DNA of 13,116 bases from the NCBI GenBank assembly GCA_012514865.1, contig JAAYZO010000187.1, forward strand, positions 1-13,116. Reading direction: 5' to 3'. The notes under the pieces were generated by a model. It searched no databases and was not told where the DNA came from. It saw only the letters and a list, made by a program, of their open reading frames with translations. Shown piece by piece: positions 6,290 to 13,116 of this stretch (positions are counted from its first letter, which is position 1; each line of letters begins with the position of its first letter). The translations under genes and the position numbers were made by a program. Origin of the DNA: Lentisphaerota bacterium. Lineage in GTDB: Bacteria; Verrucomicrobiota; Lentisphaeria; Oligosphaerales; JAFGRS01.

Positions 6290-6898
6290 GTGAGTCCAGG
6301 CGGCAATCCAGACAAACGTGAGCTGATCATGGAAGCGGCCGAGAGGCTGTTCTCATGGCGGCGTTTCCACGAGATCACCCTCGACGAGGTGGCCCGCGAG
6401 GCCGGCGTCGGCAAGGGCACGATCTACCTGTACTTCGCCGACAAGGAGGACCTCTTCTTCCAGTTGGCGACCTCCGGCTACACGCAGCTCTGCGAGATCA
6501 TCGGTCAGCAGTCGCTGGACGGCCAGCCGTTTCGGGAGAGCCTCCTGGCGATCGCGGCGCAGCTCAGCGATTTCTTCGAGCGTCGGCGGCAGCTCCTGCG
6601 CATGATGCAGACGGAGGACGGCCGTCTGTCCTGCCATCCCGGGCGTCTGCGCGAGCGCTGGCTGATGCATCGTCAGCAGCTCGTCGGGACGCTGGCGCGG
6701 GTTCTCCAGGCCGGCGTGGCCGAGGGCGTGATCCGTGCCGATCTGCCGGCCGAGGCCCTGGCGGCGTTCCTCCTGGGCCTGCTGCGGACCCGGGCGCGCG
6801 AGAGCGACGTGCAGGAGCAGCTCAGCCTCGAGCAGTCCATCGGTCTCTTTCTGCAGGGCGCCGCGGCGTCCGGCTCAGAACAAGGAAAACGTGCGTGA
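6290..6898 (+). CDS. TetR/AcrR family transcriptional repressor of the efflux operon
   Basis: This is a 202-residue DNA-binding repressor. The N-terminal domain has the classic helix-turn-helix: RELIMEAAERLF (10-21), then ITLDEVAREAGVGKGTIYLY (29-48) and FADKEDLF (49-56), where the G-x-G-K-G-T-I-Y-x-Y-F recognition-helix pattern is diagnostic. The C-terminal part (about 60-195) is helical, as expected for the ligand-binding and dimer domain, with FERRRQLLRMMQTEDGR in the middle. The GTG start is chosen for AGGAG 6 bases upstream and because the conserved domain begins right after it. The same frame is open to 5933, but that extension would cross the promoter and operator. The stop overlaps the start of the next gene (GTGA). 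It probably represses itself and the pump through the palindrome at 6247-6260 until an unknown ligand binds. Confidence 0.93.
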   Translation: MSPGGNPDKRELIMEAAERLFSWRRFHEITLDEVAREAGVGKGTIYLYFADKEDLFFQLATSGYTQLCEIIGQQSLDGQPFRESLLAIAAQLSDFFERRRQLLRMMQTEDGRLSCHPGRLRERWLMHRQQLVGTLARVLQAGVAEGVIRADLPAEALAAFLLGLLRTRARESDVQEQLSLEQSIGLFLQGAAASGSEQGKRA

Positions 6899-8142
6899 GA
6901 CGATTTCTAGTCATCGTGGTCGGCCTCGCCATGGCGGCGGGTGTCGGCGTCGTCATCTACCGCAAGGTCGAGGCCAAGCGCGCCGCGGCGGGGGCCGCCG
7001 GGGGGAATCGCGGCCGGGCTCCGGTGGCAGTCGAGGTCGCGACGGTGCGTCAGGCGCCCATCCGTGACGTCCGCCTGCTCAGCGGCACCCTGCGCGCCAA
7101 TACGCAGTTCAGCGTCGCTTCCAAAGTGGCCGGGCGTCTCGAGGCCTTGGCGGTCCACGTCGGCGACAGCATTCGTCGCGGCCAGGAGATCGGGCATCTG
7201 GAGAGCGAGGAGTACGTCCAGCGCGTCGAGCAGGCCCGTGCCGAGCTGCAGGTGGCGCAGGCGAGCGTCGAGCAGTACCGCCGCGCCCTGGAGCAGGCCC
7301 AGCGCGAGTTCGACCGCGCCAAGGCCCTGCGCGAGAAGAAGATCGCCTCGCAGGCTGAACTCGACGCCGCCGAGTCGCACCTGCAGATCACCGAGGCCAA
7401 CGAGAAGGTCGCCCTGGCCCAGGTCGCCCAGCGCCAGGCCGCCCTGCGTGCCGCCGAGGTCCAGCTCTCCTACACCCGCGTCGTGGCCTTCTGGGAGGAC
7501 ACCTCCGCCGAGGCCGTGCGGGTGGTCGGCGAGCGCTTCGTCGACGAGGGCGCGATGCTCAAGGCGAACGACCCGATCGTCTCGGTCGTGCAGCTCGACC
7601 CGATCGTCTCGGTCGTGCAGGTCACCGAGCGCGAGTACCCCATGGTCCGTGTCGGCCAGACCACCGAGCTGACCTGCGACGCCTTCCCGGGACGGGTCTT
7701 CACCGGCAACATCCTGCGCGTGGCGCCACTTCTGCGCGAGACCTCGCGCGAGGCCCAGGTCGAGATCGAGGTAGCCAACAGCGACCACGCCCTCAAGCCC
7801 GGGATGTTCGTGCGCGTCACCCTCGAGCTGGCCCGGCGCGACAACGCCACGCTCGTGCCGGTCAGCGCCATCGTCCGCCGCGGCGAGGACCAGGGCGTCT
7901 TCCTGGTCGACAGCGCCGCCAAGACCGTGCGTTTCGTCCCGGTGCAGCCGGGCATCCAGGCCGGCGATCAGGCCGAGATCGTCTCACCGGAGCTCAGCGG
8001 CCTGGTCGTGACCATGGGCCAGCACCTCCTCGACGACGGCCGCGCCGTGCTCCTGCCGGCCGCGACCCCCGGCGGCGCCGCCGGCAGCGCCGTGCAGTCC
8101 ACGCCGCCGGCGGCGGCCATCCAGAAGGCGGGCGGCGCATGA
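6895..8142 (+). CDS. RND efflux membrane-fusion (periplasmic adaptor) protein
   Basis: This 415-residue adaptor joins the inner-membrane pump to the outer-membrane channel. An N-terminal membrane anchor is at about residues 4-22 (FLVIVVGLAMAAGVGVVIY), with no lipobox cysteine. The first lipoyl half is around 75-102 (SVASKVAGRLEALAVHVGDS). A long alpha-helical hairpin spans 103-193, rich in Gln, Glu and Ala, and is the part expected to meet the TolC tip. The second lipoyl half follows, then beta-barrel and membrane-proximal domains (LKPGMFVRVTLEL, VPVSAIVRRG). Two oddities: the usual A-P-x-D-G turn is replaced by a longer AFWEDTSAEAVRVVGERF (198-215), and DPIVSVVQ occurs twice in a row (226-233, 235-242) from identical DNA. 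GTG 6895 overlaps the repressor stop by 4 bases and has AAGGA at 6882-6886. Confidence 0.93.
   Translation: MRRFLVIVVGLAMAAGVGVVIYRKVEAKRAAAGAAGGNRGRAPVAVEVATVRQAPIRDVRLLSGTLRANTQFSVASKVAGRLEALAVHVGDSIRRGQEIGHLESEEYVQRVEQARAELQVAQASVEQYRRALEQAQREFDRAKALREKKIASQAELDAAESHLQITEANEKVALAQVAQRQAALRAAEVQLSYTRVVAFWEDTSAEAVRVVGERFVDEGAMLKANDPIVSVVQLDPIVSVVQVTEREYPMVRVGQTTELTCDAFPGRVFTGNILRVAPLLRETSREAQVEIEVANSDHALKPGMFVRVTLELARRDNATLVPVSAIVRRGEDQGVFLVDSAAKTVRFVPVQPGIQAGDQAEIVSPELSGLVVTMGQHLLDDGRAVLLPAATPGGAAGSAVQSTPPAAAIQKAGGA
7570..7620 (+). repeat. perfect 24-base tandem repeat inside the adaptor gene
   Basis: Positions 7570-7593 and 7597-7620 are identical over 24 bases and separated by CTC, a 27-base in-frame period. 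They encode DPIVSVVQ-L-DPIVSVVQ-V, adjacent beta-strands of the adaptor's barrel domain. Compared from memory with typical adaptors, the segment is not longer than usual, so it does not look like a simple insertion. Confidence 0.9.
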
Positions 8143-11100
8143 GTCTCGCCAGTGCAGCCATCCACAGGCCCATCTTCACCACGGTCGTCACCCTGGCCGT
8201 GGTCCTCCTCGGCGCGGTCTCGCTGGTGCGCCTGCCCGTCGACCTCATGCCGGACCTGAACTACCCGGCTCTGACCGTACGCACCACGTACGAAGACGCC
8301 GGCCCCGAAGTCGTCGAGGAACTCATCTCCAGGCCGATCGAGCAGGCGGTCTCCTCGGCCCCCGGCGTCAAGGAGGTCACCTCGACCTCCTCCGAGGGCA
8401 ACAGCTCGGTCCGCGTCACCTTCGTCTGGGGCACTGACCTGGATACCGGCGCCAATGACGTGCGCGACCGCCTCGACCGCGTCGCCCGCAACATGCCCGA
8501 CGAGGCCGACCGCCCGACCCTCTACAAGTTCGACACCGCCAGCTTCCCGGTGATGATGCTGGGGGCCTCCAGCCAGCTCGACCCGGTCGCCCTCACCCGC
8601 CTCATCGAGAACCAGGTGCGCTACCGCATCGAACGCGTCCCCGGCGTCGCCGCCCTGAACCTCTGGGGCGGCCGCGAACGCGAGATCCAGGTCAACCTCG
8701 ACCGCGACCGCGTCCGCGCCCTCGGGCTGAACCTCGCCGAGATCGTCAGCCGCATCAAGGCCGGCAATGTCAACCTGCCGGCCGGACGCATCGACCGCGA
8801 CCGCATGGAGGTCCAGATCCGCACCCCTGGCGAGTACACCGACCTGAACGAGCTGCGCGACACGGTCATCGCCGTACGCGCCGGACAGCCGGTGCTCCTG
8901 CGCGACGTCGCGACCGTCGTCGACACCTGGGAAGAGGTCCGCCAACTGGCGCGTATCGACGGCGTCCCCGGCGTCCGCCTGGCCGTCAACAAGCAGTCCG
9001 GCGCCAACACCGTCCAGGTCGCCCGCGGCGTGCGCGAGGAGATGGAGAAGATCAACCGCGACATGCCGCAGATCCGCCTGGTGGCCATCCAGGACACCTC
9101 CACCTACATCCAGCGCTCGATCTCCAATGTCGGCTCCTCGGCGCTCTACGGCGGCGCTCTGGCCATCCTGGTGCTGCTGTTCTTCCTGCGTGACCTGCGC
9201 AGCACCCTCGTCGTCGCCCTGGCCATACCCATCTCGATCATCGCCACCTTCGCCCTCATCTACTTCGCCGGCTATACCCTCAATATCATGACCCTCGGCG
9301 GCCTCGCCCTCGGCGTCGGCATGCTGGTCGATAACTCGATCGTGGTCCTGGAGAACATCTTCCGATTGCGCGATGAGGAGGGCATGAGCGCCCTCGACGC
9401 CGCCCGCGAAGGCACCCACGAAGTGGTCAACGCGGTGATCGCCAGCACCTTGACGACGGTCGTGGTCTTCCTGCCTCTGGTCTACGTCCAGGGCCTCAGC
9501 GGCGTCATGTTCAAACAGCTCGCCGCGGTCATCACTTTCTCGCTCCTCTGCTCGCTGATTGTGGCGCTGACTCTGGTGCCGAGCCTGGCCGCGCGCCTCC
9601 TCCGGGGCAGCACCGGCAACGGCACCGCCGCCGAGGGCCGCCTCTCCGCCGCCATCGGCGCGCTCCTGCACCGCCTCGAGCTGGCCTACCGGGGCCTTCT
9701 GCATGGCTGCCTGCGGCATCGTATCGTCGTGGTATGCGTGTCGATCCTGGCCATCGGCGCGACGCTGCTCCTGGTGCCGCTGGTCGGCACCGAGCTGATG
9801 CCGGCCAGTGACGAGGGCGAGGTCCGCGTCAATCTCGAGATGGCGGTCGGCACCCGCCTGGCCCTGGTCGACGAGGCGATGAAGCAGGTCGAGGCAATCT
9901 GCAAGGCCGAGATCCCGGAGATGGACCGCATGGTCGCCACCGTGGGCGGTGGCGGCTGGCAGGCCGGCTCCCATAAGGGCGACGTGCGCATCATGCTGGT
10001 CGGCGCCAAAGAGCGCCAGCGCAGCAGCGAGGCGATCGCCGCGGCGCTGCGGCCGAAGCTCGCCGCCATCCCCGGCGCCACCATCCGCACCCGCGCCGGT
10101 CAGGGCCTCTTCCTCTTCCGCATGATGACCTCGGGCTCAGAACAGATCGAGATCGACCTGCGCGGCCATGACATCGAGGTCGCCGACGCCCTCGCCCAGC
10201 GCGTCAAGGACGTCGTCGCCGGCATCCGCGGTATCACCGACGTGCGCCTCAGCCGCGACCCCGGCGGCCCGGAAGAGACCATCGGCATCGACCGCCGCAA
10301 GGCCGAACATATGAAGCTCAGCGTCGCCACCATCGCCAATACCCTGCAGACAGTCCTCGCCGGCTCCAGCGCCGGCAACTACCGCGACGCCGGCGATGAG
10401 TACCGCATCCTGGTGCAGTTCGCCGAGGCCGAGACCATGACCCTCGACGATATCCTCAACCTCACCATACCGAACGCCGACGGCGAGCCGGTCATGCTCC
10501 GCAACGTCGTCAACGTCAGCCCGCGCACCGGCCCGGCCAACATCGACCGCAAGGACCAGGAACGCGTCCTGACCGTGCGCGCCAACCTCAGCGACCGCGA
10601 CATGGGCTCCGCCATCGCCGAGATCCGCCAGGCCCTCGAGGCCATACCCATGCCGCCGGACTTCGCCATCGTCTTCAGCGGCGAGTACGAGGAACAGCAG
10701 AAGGCCTTCCGCGAACTGGCCCTCAGCATCGTCCTGGCCCTCATCCTCGTCTACATGGTCATGGCCTGCCAGTACGAGTCGTGGCGCGATCCGTTCGTGG
10801 TCATGTTCTCCGTGCCCCTCGCCGCCATCGGCGTCATCCTGACCCTCTTCCTCACCGACACCACCTTCAACATCCAGTCGTTCATCGGCTGCATCATGCT
10901 CGGCGGCATCGTCGTCAACAACGCCATCGTCCTGGTCGACCATATCAACCTGCTGCGACAGCGTGACGGCATGCCATTGCGCGAGGCCATTGAGGAGGCC
11001 GGCCGCCGCCGCATCCGGCCCATCCTGATGACGGCGCTGACCACCGGCCTGGCCCTGCTGCCCCTGGCCCTCGGCATCGGCGAGGGCGGCGAAGCCCAGG

Positions 11101-11222
11101 CGCCGCTGGCGCGGGCCGTCATCGGCGGCCTGGCCAGCTCGGCCCTGATCACCCTGGTGCTCGTCCCGGTGATCTACTCGCTGTTCGAACGCAAGAATGG
11201 AGCGGTGAACCGTGCCCAGTGA
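8139..11222 (+). CDS. RND superfamily multidrug-type efflux permease (AcrB/SwrC-like)
   Basis: This is the inner-membrane proton-driven pump, 1027 residues, normal for the HAE1-type RND family. Two repeats are visible: TM1 (about 11-30), a large periplasmic porter/docking loop, TM2-6 from about 334, TM7 (about 528-549), a second periplasmic loop, and TM8-12 from about 860. TM4 carries GVGMLVDNSIVVLENIF with D398 at the place of AcrB Asp407, while the neighbouring AcrB Asp408 position is N399. In TM10, GIVVNNAIVLVDHIN has N927 where AcrB has Lys940. These changes are typical of the SwrC-like branch and suggest a different proton-relay set, not an inactive pump. Porter motifs such as GVAALNLWGGREREIQVNLD are intact. 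ATG 8139 overlaps the adaptor stop (ATGA); the ribosome site (GAAGG, 8124-8128) is weak, so coupled translation is likely. Drug or metabolite substrate is unknown. Confidence 0.96.
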   Translation: MSLASAAIHRPIFTTVVTLAVVLLGAVSLVRLPVDLMPDLNYPALTVRTTYEDAGPEVVEELISRPIEQAVSSAPGVKEVTSTSSEGNSSVRVTFVWGTDLDTGANDVRDRLDRVARNMPDEADRPTLYKFDTASFPVMMLGASSQLDPVALTRLIENQVRYRIERVPGVAALNLWGGREREIQVNLDRDRVRALGLNLAEIVSRIKAGNVNLPAGRIDRDRMEVQIRTPGEYTDLNELRDTVIAVRAGQPVLLRDVATVVDTWEEVRQLARIDGVPGVRLAVNKQSGANTVQVARGVREEMEKINRDMPQIRLVAIQDTSTYIQRSISNVGSSALYGGALAILVLLFFLRDLRSTLVVALAIPISIIATFALIYFAGYTLNIMTLGGLALGVGMLVDNSIVVLENIFRLRDEEGMSALDAAREGTHEVVNAVIASTLTTVVVFLPLVYVQGLSGVMFKQLAAVITFSLLCSLIVALTLVPSLAARLLRGSTGNGTAAEGRLSAAIGALLHRLELAYRGLLHGCLRHRIVVVCVSILAIGATLLLVPLVGTELMPASDEGEVRVNLEMAVGTRLALVDEAMKQVEAICKAEIPEMDRMVATVGGGGWQAGSHKGDVRIMLVGAKERQRSSEAIAAALRPKLAAIPGATIRTRAGQGLFLFRMMTSGSEQIEIDLRGHDIEVADALAQRVKDVVAGIRGITDVRLSRDPGGPEETIGIDRRKAEHMKLSVATIANTLQTVLAGSSAGNYRDAGDEYRILVQFAEAETMTLDDILNLTIPNADGEPVMLRNVVNVSPRTGPANIDRKDQERVLTVRANLSDRDMGSAIAEIRQALEAIPMPPDFAIVFSGEYEEQQKAFRELALSIVLALILVYMVMACQYESWRDPFVVMFSVPLAAIGVILTLFLTDTTFNIQSFIGCIMLGGIVVNNAIVLVDHINLLRQRDGMPLREAIEEAGRRRIRPILMTALTTGLALLPLALGIGEGGEAQAPLARAVIGGLASSALITLVLVPVIYSLFERKNGAVNRAQ

Positions 11223-12732
11223 TCTCGCCTCATCGACCTCGCCGCGCCGACGGCGCCTCGCTGCCGCCCTCGCGGCCTTCCTCACCGCCCTCGCCAGCAC
11301 CGCTCAGGAGCCGGCCGCGGAGACCCTCCGGCTGTCGCTCGACGAGGCCATCGTCATGGCCCTCGAGACGAACCTCGCCCTGGCCGTGGAGCGCCTCACC
11401 CCCGCCATCCGCCAGACCGCCGAGGACGAAGCCCAGGCCGTCTTCGACCCGGTCGTCAACGCCGACGCCACCGCCCGCCGTGAACGCCTCGAACGACGCG
11501 GCGCCGATGGGCGCTTCCGCCATGTCGACCAGGACAGCCTCGCCGTCAGCGGCGCCATCAGCCGCCACCTGCCCAGCGGGACCACCCTCACCGCCGGCGC
11601 CGAAGCCAGCGTCAATGACGCCTCCACCGGCGGACAGGAATCCGCCGGCGGCCTCTACGTCGGCGCCACCCAGGCCCTCCTGCGCGGCCGCTCCGTGGCC
11701 GCCAACCTGGCACGCATCCGCGAGGCACGCCTGCTGACCGCACAGTCCGAACACGAGGTCCGCGCCGTCATCGAGGCCATCGCCGCCGATGTCGAGGATA
11801 CCTACTGGGACCTCGCCCTCGCCGAACGCCGCATCGCCATCTACACCGAATCGCTGAAGGTCGCCGAGCAGTACCTCCGCGAGACCCGCGAACGCATCGC
11901 GGCCGGCACCGCCGCCGAGATCGAGCTCTACGCCGCCGAGGCCGAGATACCCCTGCGCCGCCAGGGCCTCATCAGCGCCGATGGCGCCATGAAGATCAGC
12001 CGGCTGCGCCTGCTGCGACTCATCAACCCCGCCGGCGACGCCTTCTGGGACCGCGCGATCGACCTCACCGACCAGCCCCAGGCCCCCGCCATGGACCCGG
12101 ATCCCGTCGCCGACCACGTCGCCCTCGCCCTCGCCCGACGCCCCGACCTCGCCCAGGCACGCCTCCAGATCGACCTCCAGGACGTCGAACTGGTGCGCAC
12201 CCGCGACGGCCTCCTGCCCCGCCTCGATGCCTTCATCAACCTCGGCAAGACCGGCTATGCACGAGCCTTCCCCCAGGCACTCTGGAACCTCGGCACCCAC
12301 GACACCTACGCCGTCACCGCCGGACTGACCTACGAGTACGCCCTCGGCAACCGCGAAGCCCGCGCCAGCCAGCGCCGGGCCGTGCTCGGGCAAGAGCAGG
12401 CCGAGGCCGCCCTCGCCAACCTCGCTCAGCTCATCGAGCTGGACGTGCGCACCGCCTACGTCAAGGTCGCCAGCACCCACGAACAGGTCGCCGCCAGCGC
12501 CGCCACCTGCCGGCTGCGCCAGGAGACCCTGCGCGCTGAAACCGAGAAATCCCGCGTCGGCAAGTCGACGTCCTTCCTCGTGGCCCAGGCCCAGCGCGAC
12601 CTCCTCGCCAGCCAGATCGTCGAGGTCGAGGCCGTCGTCGAACTCCTCCACGCCCTGACCACACTCTACCGCCTCGAGAGCTCCCTCCTCGAACGGCGCG
12701 GCATCGCCCTAGGCGACCTCCCCCGAGACTGA
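11212..12732 (+). CDS. TolC-like outer-membrane efflux channel
   Basis: This is the outer-membrane component of the tripartite pump, 506 residues. A signal peptide is evident: RRRR at 12-15, a hydrophobic Ala/Leu core (16-28), and a likely cut after STA (29-31). No lipid-attachment cysteine follows, unlike OprM-type lipoproteins. The mature part has two OEP-type halves, each with long Ala/Glu/Arg-rich helices around short beta-strand segments. The second half contains the family-typical strand turn YEYALGNREARA followed by a helix with repeated heptads. The GTG start overlaps the pump stop by 11 bases and has GGAG at 11199-11202, 9 bases upstream. Last gene of the operon; it ends 37 bases before the convergent kinase gene. 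Having its own channel gene means the pump need not borrow a housekeeping TolC. Confidence 0.92.
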   Translation: MPSDLASSTSPRRRRLAAALAAFLTALASTAQEPAAETLRLSLDEAIVMALETNLALAVERLTPAIRQTAEDEAQAVFDPVVNADATARRERLERRGADGRFRHVDQDSLAVSGAISRHLPSGTTLTAGAEASVNDASTGGQESAGGLYVGATQALLRGRSVAANLARIREARLLTAQSEHEVRAVIEAIAADVEDTYWDLALAERRIAIYTESLKVAEQYLRETRERIAAGTAAEIELYAAEAEIPLRRQGLISADGAMKISRLRLLRLINPAGDAFWDRAIDLTDQPQAPAMDPDPVADHVALALARRPDLAQARLQIDLQDVELVRTRDGLLPRLDAFINLGKTGYARAFPQALWNLGTHDTYAVTAGLTYEYALGNREARASQRRAVLGQEQAEAALANLAQLIELDVRTAYVKVASTHEQVAASAATCRLRQETLRAETEKSRVGKSTSFLVAQAQRDLLASQIVEVEAVVELLHALTTLYRLESSLLERRGIALGDLPRD

Positions 12733-12769
12733 CCGCGCCCCCGCGCCTCACTCCACCCCGCCCCGCCGC
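12733..12769. other. short convergent gap after the efflux operon
   Basis: Only 37 bases separate the stops of the channel gene and the opposing kinase gene. The sequence is C-rich with no hairpin plus T-tract, so I cannot point to a Rho-independent terminator for the efflux operon. Confidence 0.5.
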
Positions 12770-13116
12770 TCACGGCTCGACCGGACAGCGCCCCAGCTTC
12801 TCGCCCGCCAGGCGCATCGCCTGACGCGCCATGCTCTGGATGCCGGGGAAGGCATCGACCTCCTCGGCGGCCGCCAGCATGAGCCGGAAGCCGGGCAGGA
12901 CAAACTGCCGGTACCAGTCCAGGCCGTCGCGGATCCAGAGCTTGCCGTAGGCGCCGAGAGCCTGCAGCAGCCGCTGTATCGCCGCCGTCTGCAGCAGCCG
13001 GTCGGGCGGCGGCGTGCCGCCGAGACGGCGGACCTCGGTGCAGTACTGCCGCCAGACCTGCCGGCGCAGCTCGGGCGTGATCACCTTCTCCTGGTAGGAG
13101 TCGTAGAGGAGCGACC
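12770..13116 (-). CDS. phosphotransferase of the aminoglycoside-phosphotransferase fold, C-terminal part
   Basis: The window edge cuts this gene; 114 C-terminal residues are visible and the frame stays open to the right edge. The visible part starts SLLYDSYQEKVITPELRR, matching the 'D-x-x-S-L-L-Y-D-x-Y' stretch that follows the catalytic region in APH/choline-kinase-type enzymes such as the cell-wall-sugar kinases AmgK. Next comes IQRLLQALGAYGKL and the pattern R-D-G-x-x-W-Y-x-x-x-V-L-P-G, also typical of the C-terminal lobe of these kinases. A GTG at 13084 could be read as a start, but it falls inside the conserved stretch, so it is internal. The catalytic loop and metal-binding aspartates lie outside the window. 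Substrate (sugar, amino sugar or small alcohol) is unknown. Convergent with the efflux operon, with no evident link. Confidence 0.68.
   Translation of the reverse strand, partial: SLLYDSYQEKVITPELRRQVWRQYCTEVRRLGGTPPPDRLLQTAAIQRLLQALGAYGKLWIRDGLDWYRQFVLPGFRLMLAAAEEVDAFPGIQSMARQAMRLAGEKLGRCPVEP

Noticed and set aside
6355..6894. N-terminal extension of the adaptor frame through the repressor gene
   Set aside because: It is the shifted frame of the TetR gene; the adaptor's membrane anchor starts right after GTG 6895.
7968..9974. 668-codon open frame antisense to the pump gene
   Set aside because: It mirrors the coding phase of the RND pump; composition is Asp/Gly/Ala/Gln-rich with no motif or ribosome site.
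10137..12651. Long antisense open frames (387 and 473 codons) opposite the pump and channel genes
   Set aside because: The plus strand has clear RND and TolC family patterns; the antisense products are low-complexity shadows.
13082..13084. GTG 13084 as the start of a 104-residue protein
   Set aside because: The frame continues to the right edge with SLLYDSYQEK, which fits the phosphotransferase family, so the visible part is a fragment of a longer gene.

Overview
The window comes from a high-GC bacterial chromosome that is densely coding. An outer-membrane TolC-type channel with a signal peptide shows a double-membrane (Gram-negative-type) cell. No ribosomal RNA or other lineage marker is present. 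The mix of a Gfo/Idh/MocA dehydrogenase of the 'H-K-A-T-H-H-F-D' type, an amidohydrolase-2 protein and an Eis-like acetyltransferase reminds me of environmental Planctomycetota, Lentisphaerota, Armatimonadota and similar groups, but this is a guess from family flavour, not a placement.

Layout, left to right. Bases 33-3255 hold three plus-strand genes: a Gfo/Idh/MocA oxidoreductase, a GNAT acetyltransferase, and a small membrane-anchored protein of unknown function. They meet head-on two minus-strand genes, a metal-dependent amidohydrolase (3390-4295) and, upstream of it, a membrane-anchored phospholipase-D-like protein (4474-5934). Bases 5935-6289 are a 355-base gene-free divergent control region. 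From 6290 to 12732 runs a compact four-gene plus-strand operon: TetR-family repressor, RND membrane-fusion protein, RND inner-membrane pump, and TolC-like outer-membrane channel. The right edge (12770-13116) holds the C-terminal part of a minus-strand aminoglycoside-phosphotransferase-fold kinase that continues outside the window.

The best-supported biology is the efflux operon. All structural parts of a tripartite pump plus a regulator are in one transcription unit. Each junction overlaps (4, 4 and 11 bases), which suggests translational coupling. A near-consensus promoter (TTGACA, 17-base spacer, TACGAT) lies just upstream, and a perfect 14-base palindrome ACTGACC/GGTCAGT sits immediately after the -10 box over the expected start of transcription. 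This is what a self-repressing TetR-controlled pump should look like. The substrate and inducer cannot be read from the sequence.

The oxidoreductase and amidohydrolase are plausible partners in sugar, polyol or uronate catabolism, but they lie in different transcription units and their substrates are unknown. I found no phage, insertion sequence, CRISPR array, tRNA or rRNA, and no clearly new multi-gene system. The most unusual points are a perfect 24-base tandem repeat inside the membrane-fusion gene that does not lengthen the protein, an altered lipoyl-domain loop in that same protein, a phospholipase-D protein whose second HKD motif lacks the aspartate, and the uncharacterised membrane protein at 2563-3255.
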